From the NCBI GenBank assembly GCA_012513395.1, contig JAAZCH010000234.1, forward strand, positions 1 to 5,813: DNA of 5,813 nt, in the 5' to 3' direction. Origin of the DNA: Tissierellia bacterium (GTDB taxonomy: Bacteria > Bacillota_A > Clostridia > Tissierellales > Peptoniphilaceae). The first letter of the stretch is position 1, and every line of letters begins with the position of its first letter. A program made the position numbers and the translations under genes. Positions 5,746-5,813 of this stretch are shown here, piece after piece. The notes under the pieces were generated by a model that made no database searches, was not told the origin of the DNA, and worked only from the letters and a program-made list of their open reading frames with translations.

Positions 5746-5813
5746 ATGGGCAATAAAAATTATACAGTAAAGACGATAAATAATATTTCCTCCAAAGGAT
5801 TGGACTTATTAAA
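5746..5813 (+). CDS. serA: Start of probable D-3-phosphoglycerate dehydrogenase (partial, runs off the window)
   Basis: Only 22 codons are present, reading MGNKNYTVKTINNISSKG and then LDLL. The pattern Y-x-V-K-T-x-N-x-I-S-x-x-G-L resembles the N-terminus of clostridial SerA, which oxidises 3-phosphoglycerate to 3-phosphohydroxypyruvate, the substrate of SerC. The ATG is preceded by AGGAGG at 5735-5740, overlapping the serC TAG stop, so the pair is an operon and possibly translationally coupled. The identification rests on this short match and on the common serC-serA gene order. The NAD-binding domain lies outside the window. Confidence 0.75.
   Translation, partial: MGNKNYTVKTINNISSKGLDLL

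Overview
The window is AT-rich DNA with strong AGGAGG-type ribosome binding sites and short intrinsic terminators. Its genes look like those of a low-GC anaerobic Firmicute (Clostridia/Tissierellia-like). That is an inference from base composition and protein style; no ribosomal or other marker gene is present. Nearly all protein genes are recognisable metabolic, repair or membrane genes. The unusual material is mostly between the genes.

Layout. (1) Positions 1-387 hold no convincing gene. They contain a long GC-cored inverted repeat (68-148), a small terminator-like hairpin, and an extended -10 promoter for the next gene. (2) 388-1671 is metY, O-acetylhomoserine sulfhydrylase, making homocysteine from sulfide. 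(3) 1672-1846 is a repeat-rich spacer with a five-copy heptamer tandem repeat and degenerate 16-mer repeats. It ends at a bidirectional terminator (1847-1890) that separates metY from a convergent minus-strand gene for a small helical protein of unknown function (1894-2313). (4) Diverging from that gene over 68 bp is a plus-strand unit: a 3-methyladenine DNA glycosylase (2382-2990), an Asp/Glu-racemase-superfamily protein (3000-3653) and a SpoIIM-family membrane protein (3715-4323), closed by a terminator at 4339-4361. The promoter of this unit predicts a leaderless mRNA. (5) 4362-4550 is a second repeat-rich spacer holding diverged, inverted relatives of the repeats behind metY. (6) From 4654 runs a serine biosynthesis operon, serC then the start of a probable serA, driven by a consensus promoter whose -10 box lies inside a perfect palindrome.

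How the genes work together. SerC and SerA carry out the two oxidation/transamination steps from 3-phosphoglycerate to phosphoserine. MetY supplies homocysteine for methionine, so the two ends of the window concern amino-acid and sulfur metabolism. The middle unit (DNA repair, racemase-like enzyme, membrane protein) has no obvious shared pathway. I see no CRISPR array, tRNA, rRNA, transposase or clear new defence-type system. The best leads are the palindromic element at 68-148, the repeat family shared by two intergenic regions, the leaderless glycosylase promoter, the serC operator-like palindrome and the internally duplicated unknown protein.
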